This document shows, one piece after another, positions 5,540 through 7,802 of a stretch of DNA of 7,802 nt. The DNA lies in the NCBI GenBank assembly GCA_015494385.1, contig WGBJ01000437.1:1-7802 (forward strand). The letters are read 5' to 3'. The notes beneath the pieces are model-generated. The model was not told the DNA's origin, did no database searches, and saw nothing but the letters and a program-made list of their open reading frames with translations. The translations under genes were made by a program, and so were the position numbers. Source of the DNA: Marinosulfonomonas sp. GTDB taxonomy: Bacteria; Pseudomonadota; Alphaproteobacteria; Rhodobacterales; Rhodobacteraceae. Position 1 is the stretch's first letter; each line of letters begins with the position of its first letter.

Positions 5540-6022
5540 GTGCGAAACATTGGCATAGCGATTGTTTTCTTCGCCCTTTGGCTGTTGATGTCCGGTATTT
5601 TCGAGCCATTCATCATCGGGTTGGGCGCGGCTTCTGTGCTGTTGACGCTTTTTATCACCAGCCGGATGGACGCACAGGATGGCGATCGGGTCGATCTGCT
5701 GCTGGCGCCTGTGAAATACACCAAATATCTGGCCTGGCTGATGCTGGAAATTGCCCGTGCAAACTGGGCTGTGACCAAGATTATTCTGGCCCGCGATATG
5801 CCGATCCGCCAGCATCTGTTCAAAACGCCCTATACCCAGAAAACCGATGTCGGGCAGGTGATCTTTGCCAATTCGATCACCCTGACACCGGGCACCATCA
5901 CGGTCGAAACCGAAGACGGGCATTTTCTGGTGCATGCGGTTTCCTATTCCGAAGACGACCCTGACGCGCTGGCCGATATGGACGCGCGGATCACGGCCTG
6001 TGAAACCGCAGGGGGCGCGTGA
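5540..6022 (+). CDS. mrpE: Mrp-type Na+(or K+)/H+ antiporter subunit E
   Basis: The 160-residue product is MrpE/MnhE. Two N-terminal hydrophobic segments (about 4-20 and 23-41) are followed by a charged loop, a third hydrophobic stretch (about 57-80) and a cytoplasmic C-terminal domain with the family signature FANSITLTPGTITVETED (about 112-129) and HAVSY. MrpE is a small accessory membrane subunit of the multisubunit cation/proton antiporter. The start is GTG, fixed by a strong Shine-Dalgarno site. It is the first gene of the antiporter operon in this window, which is unusual compared with the classical A-B-C-D-E-F-G order, where E is fifth. Its TGA shares one base with the ATG of mrpF (TGATG). 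Expression is presumably driven from the 228-nt gap upstream, which contains two palindromic elements. Family assignment is firm; the transported ion cannot be told. Confidence 0.94.
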   Translation: MRNIGIAIVFFALWLLMSGIFEPFIIGLGAASVLLTLFITSRMDAQDGDRVDLLLAPVKYTKYLAWLMLEIARANWAVTKIILARDMPIRQHLFKTPYTQKTDVGQVIFANSITLTPGTITVETEDGHFLVHAVSYSEDDPDALADMDARITACETAGGA

Positions 6023-6315
6023 TGTTTGTTTTCGCGATCTTTGCGTTGTTTATTGCCATGGTGCTGGTTCTGGTGCGTCTTTATGCCGGGCCAACACTGT
6101 ATGACCGTGTGCTGGCGGTCAATTCATTCGGCACCCATACGGTGCTGTTCATCGGGGTGATCGGCTTTCTGACGGGGCGGCCCGATTTTCTGGATATCGC
6201 ACTGCTGTATGCGCTGATCAATTTCGTCGGTACCATCGCGATCCTGAAATATTTCCGCTACCGCGCCATCGGGGACGTTCACCAACGCCCCACAGATCGG
6301 GAGATCGGGCATTGA
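6022..6315 (+). CDS. mrpF: Mrp-type antiporter subunit F
   Basis: The 97-residue product has three hydrophobic segments (about 2-20, 36-52 and 57-75) and the MrpF signatures YAGPTLYDRVLAVNSFGT (about 21-38) and DIALLYALINFVGTIAILKYF (about 57-77). It is a small integral membrane subunit of the antiporter, near MrpG and the MrpA C-terminal module in known complexes. I start it at the ATG at 6022, with AGGGGG (about 6010-6015) upstream; a GTG one codon earlier (6019) is also possible. Its TGA overlaps the TTG start of mrpG by 4 nt (TTGA). Confidence 0.94.
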   Translation: MFVFAIFALFIAMVLVLVRLYAGPTLYDRVLAVNSFGTHTVLFIGVIGFLTGRPDFLDIALLYALINFVGTIAILKYFRYRAIGDVHQRPTDREIGH

Positions 6316-6680
6316 GCGCGCTGGAAATCATCATCAACCTGCTTAGCTGGTTTTTTATCGTTTCGGGCTCGGTCTTTGTGGTGATCGGTGCGGTCGGCAC
6401 CATTCGGTTCCCCGATTTCTGGTCGCGACTGCATGCGGCCTCGATCACGGATTCCGCGGGTATGATCCTGCTGGTGATCGGCATGTGCCTGCAAGCGGGG
6501 CCAACGCTGGTGACGGTGAAACTGCTGATCATCGGCGTGTTTCTGTTTATCACCGGCCCGACATCCACCCACGCCGTGGCCAACGCCGCCCTTGTCACCG
6601 GCCTGCGCCCACCCGAGGCGGAAGGGTTGATAGGGGCCGAGCCGGAACCGATAAAGCCGGAAGGGGACGATGATGCTTGA
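6312..6680 (+). CDS. mrpG: Mrp-type antiporter subunit G
   Basis: The 122-residue product has three membrane segments (about 5-30, 45-63 and 68-85). Hallmarks of MrpG/MnhG/PhaG are GAVGTIRFPDFWSRLHAAS (about 26-44), TDSAG after it, and FITGPTSTHAVANAAL (about 79-94). The C-terminal tail (about 96-122) is Pro/Glu/Asp-rich and cytoplasmic by inference. The start is TTG at 6312, preceded by GGGAG (6299-6303) and overlapping the mrpF stop; no ATG or GTG fits better without losing the first helix. MrpG is an essential small subunit of the antiporter membrane complex. The stop overlaps the start of the next gene by 8 or 11 nt. Confidence 0.94.
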   Translation: MSALEIIINLLSWFFIVSGSVFVVIGAVGTIRFPDFWSRLHAASITDSAGMILLVIGMCLQAGPTLVTVKLLIIGVFLFITGPTSTHAVANAALVTGLRPPEAEGLIGAEPEPIKPEGDDDA

Positions 6681-7239
6681 TCTGTTCATCGACCTGTCCC
6701 TGTTCACTATGCTGGTGGCCACCGGCATTGCCATCGTAAAAATGCGTCGCCTGTTTGGCGTGACCATGATGGCGGGCGTGTTCAGCCTGTTGTCGGCAAT
6801 GTTGTTGGTGACACTGGATGCCGTCGACGTGGCCTTTACCGAGGCCGCCGTGGGCGCGGGTATTTCCACCGTTCTGATGCTGTCGACCCTGACCCTGACA
6901 TCGCGGATCGAAAAGAAACCGGTCCACACCCCGTGGATTCCGCTGCTGGTGGTAACCGTCACCGGCGCGGCAATCATTTACGGCACATTGGACATGCCGC
7001 ATTTCGGCGATGCCAACGCCCCCGCACAGGTCGGCGTGGCCGCGCAATATATGGAGCGCGGGCCCGAGGACATGGATATCCCCAATGTCGTCACCTACAT
7101 TCTGGCCAGCTATCGTGGCTATGACACGATGGGCGAAACCGCCGTGGTGTTTACGGCCGGTGTCGGGGTGCTGATGCTGATTTCCGGTCTGCGCCGCCGT
7201 CGTCGCAAGCACCCCAAGGATGAAGGGGAGGTTGGCTGA
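6670..7239 (+). CDS. MrpA C-terminal module (DUF4040/MbhD-like plus MbhE-like) antiporter subunit
   Basis: The 189-residue membrane protein corresponds to the C-terminal part of classical MrpA, encoded here as a free-standing subunit. The first half (about 5-80) is a DUF4040/MbhD-like three-helix unit with MRRLFGVTMMAGVFSLLSAM and the signature FTEAAVGAGISTVLML (56-71), whose Glu58 is a candidate proton-path residue. The second half has one hydrophobic segment (90-106), an extracytoplasmic loop, then IPNVVTYILASYRGYDTMGE (137-156), with Glu156 matching the conserved acidic residue near the MrpA C terminus, and a last helix (157-174). The tail is very basic (RRRRRK). Two start codons occur in tandem (6670 and 6673); the ribosome-binding sequence AAGGGG (6661-6666) is better spaced from 6673. 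TGATG overlap links it to mrpB. Databases may call it DUF4040 or subunit B. Confidence 0.88.
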   Translation: MMLDLFIDLSLFTMLVATGIAIVKMRRLFGVTMMAGVFSLLSAMLLVTLDAVDVAFTEAAVGAGISTVLMLSTLTLTSRIEKKPVHTPWIPLLVVTVTGAAIIYGTLDMPHFGDANAPAQVGVAAQYMERGPEDMDIPNVVTYILASYRGYDTMGETAVVFTAGVGVLMLISGLRRRRRKHPKDEGEVG

Positions 7240-7679
7240 TGCACCACCACCTGATCCTGCGTGTTGTGACCAAAATGCTGGTCGCCCCGATCATCCTGTT
7301 CGCGCTTTATGTGCAGTTCCACGGTGATTTTTCACCCGGTGGCGGGTTTCAGGCGGGGGTGATCATGGCCGTTGGGTTTATCCTCTATGGCATCGTTTAC
7401 GGCATGGAAAAAGTGCAGGCGGTTTTGCCCGCATGGCTGGCGCATAAAATGATGGCGTTGGGGGTGATGATCTATGCTTCTCCGGGTGTTATATCATTGT
7501 TGTTGGGGTATAACTTCCTCGATTACAGATTCATTTCTCCACATCATCCATCCCATGGCCAGCATTGGGGTGTTTTTGTGGTGGAATTCGGTGTGCTGGT
7601 GACGGTAACCGGCGTTATGATCTCGATCTATTATGCTTTTGCATCCCGCCGCCCCGCCATCAGTGACGAGGAATGGTGA
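7239..7679 (+). CDS. mrpB: Mrp-type antiporter subunit B (MnhB domain)
   Basis: The 146-residue product has about four membrane segments (8-24, 38-55, 68-90 and 112-134). The MnhB signature FHGDFSPGGGFQAGVI lies between the first two (27-42), and a HGQHWG motif precedes the last helix, as in the family. The start ATG at 7239 has a strong AAGGGGAGG (7223-7231) 7 nt upstream and overlaps the previous stop (TGATG). MrpB sits next to the MrpA C-terminal module and MrpC in the antiporter complex. The short segment at about 7470-7560, coding the loop before HGQHWG, is AT-richer than its surroundings and holds codons rare elsewhere in the window (ATA, AGA, TCA, TCT), without any break in the frame. 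Confidence 0.94.
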   Translation: MHHHLILRVVTKMLVAPIILFALYVQFHGDFSPGGGFQAGVIMAVGFILYGIVYGMEKVQAVLPAWLAHKMMALGVMIYASPGVISLLLGYNFLDYRFISPHHPSHGQHWGVFVVEFGVLVTVTGVMISIYYAFASRRPAISDEEW

Positions 7680-7802
7680 TGCCGACGCTTGATTTCATCC
7701 TTGGCCATATGAATTACTGGCTGTTCACCGTTCTGATGATGACCGGCCTTTATATTGTGGTGGCCAAGGGCAACCTGATCAAGAAAATTGTCGGGCTGAA
7801 CC
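7679..7802 (+). CDS. mrpC: Mrp-type antiporter subunit C (NuoK-like), N-terminal part
   Basis: Only the first 41 codons are inside the window; the gene runs off the end. The protein begins MPTLDFILGHMNYWLFTVLM and continues with a membrane helix into GLYIVVAKGNLIKKIVGLN. GNLIKKIVGL is the loop after helix 1 shared by MrpC/MnhC and the related complex I subunit NuoK. The operon context decides for MrpC. It starts at the ATG at 7679 (GAGGAA at 7668-7673 upstream), overlapping the mrpB stop as TGATG. MrpC is a small membrane subunit between MrpA/B and MrpD. MrpD/A-type large subunits would be expected next. Confidence 0.9.
   Translation, partial: MPTLDFILGHMNYWLFTVLMMTGLYIVVAKGNLIKKIVGLN

Noticed and set aside
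6279..7212. Minus-strand open frames opposite mrpG and the DUF4040 gene
   Set aside because: Both are antisense to membrane proteins with clear family signatures; their translations are Thr/Ile- or His/Gly-rich with no recognisable domain.
7679..7802. Start of a complex I (nuoK) gene
   Set aside because: The GNLIKKIVGL helix-1 loop is shared by NuoK and MrpC, but five mrp genes directly upstream and the overlapping start make MrpC far more likely.
1..7802. CRISPR array, insertion sequence, prophage or tRNA gene
   Set aside because: I looked for regularly spaced repeats, transposase-like proteins, terminal inverted repeats and cloverleaf sequences and found none.

Overview
The window looks like a chromosomal segment of a moderately GC-rich alphaproteobacterium, most likely of the Rhodobacterales (Roseobacter group). 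This is inferred from the style of the proteins, the tight ATGA/TGATG gene overlaps and the gene neighbourhood; no rRNA or other phylogenetic marker is present. Twelve genes fill almost the whole window. I see no tRNA, rRNA, CRISPR array, insertion sequence, prophage or obvious foreign island.

Layout. (1) 1-1626, plus strand: the 3' end of mrdA (PBP2 transpeptidase) and complete rodA (SEDS glycosyltransferase), the enzyme pair that builds lateral-wall peptidoglycan, overlapping by 4 nt. (2) 1623-2444, minus strand: a LysR-type regulator whose stop codon overlaps that of rodA. It is divergent from (3) 2545-3884, plus strand: a two-gene operon of a small VOC-superfamily metalloprotein and a GhrA-type 2-hydroxyacid dehydrogenase. 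The 100-nt divergent intergenic region carries an AT-rich, nearly perfect 23-nt palindrome that is probably the LysR operator. (4) 3885-3939: two back-to-back short hairpins, one of which makes a plausible terminator for the minus-strand operon. (5) 3940-5311, minus strand: a uracil-DNA glycosylase-family protein with a four-cysteine Fe-S pattern, followed by an SseB-family protein, overlapping by 8 nt. (6) 5312-5539: a 228-nt regulatory gap with a perfect 16-nt palindrome (ACTAAACCGGTTTAGT, resembling LacI-family operators) and a 7+7 inverted repeat that brackets a TATACT -10-like element. (7) 5540-7802, plus strand: six genes of an Mrp-type multisubunit cation/proton antiporter, in the order E-F-G-(MrpA C-terminal module)-B-C, continuing past the end of the window.

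How the genes work together. The six antiporter genes are stacked with overlapping stop and start codons and encode membrane subunits of one complex. Their order differs from the classical mrpABCDEFG operon and matches, from memory, the membrane module of archaeal Mbh-type hydrogenases (MbhA, B, C, D/E, F, G). The large ion-translocating subunits (MrpD/MrpA type) should lie just downstream. The LysR-VOC-dehydrogenase group looks like a small locally regulated catabolic or detoxification unit with unknown substrate. Most of the window is ordinary housekeeping or accessory metabolism. The points most worth checking are the antiporter gene order, the orphan palindromes, and the VOC/dehydrogenase pathway.
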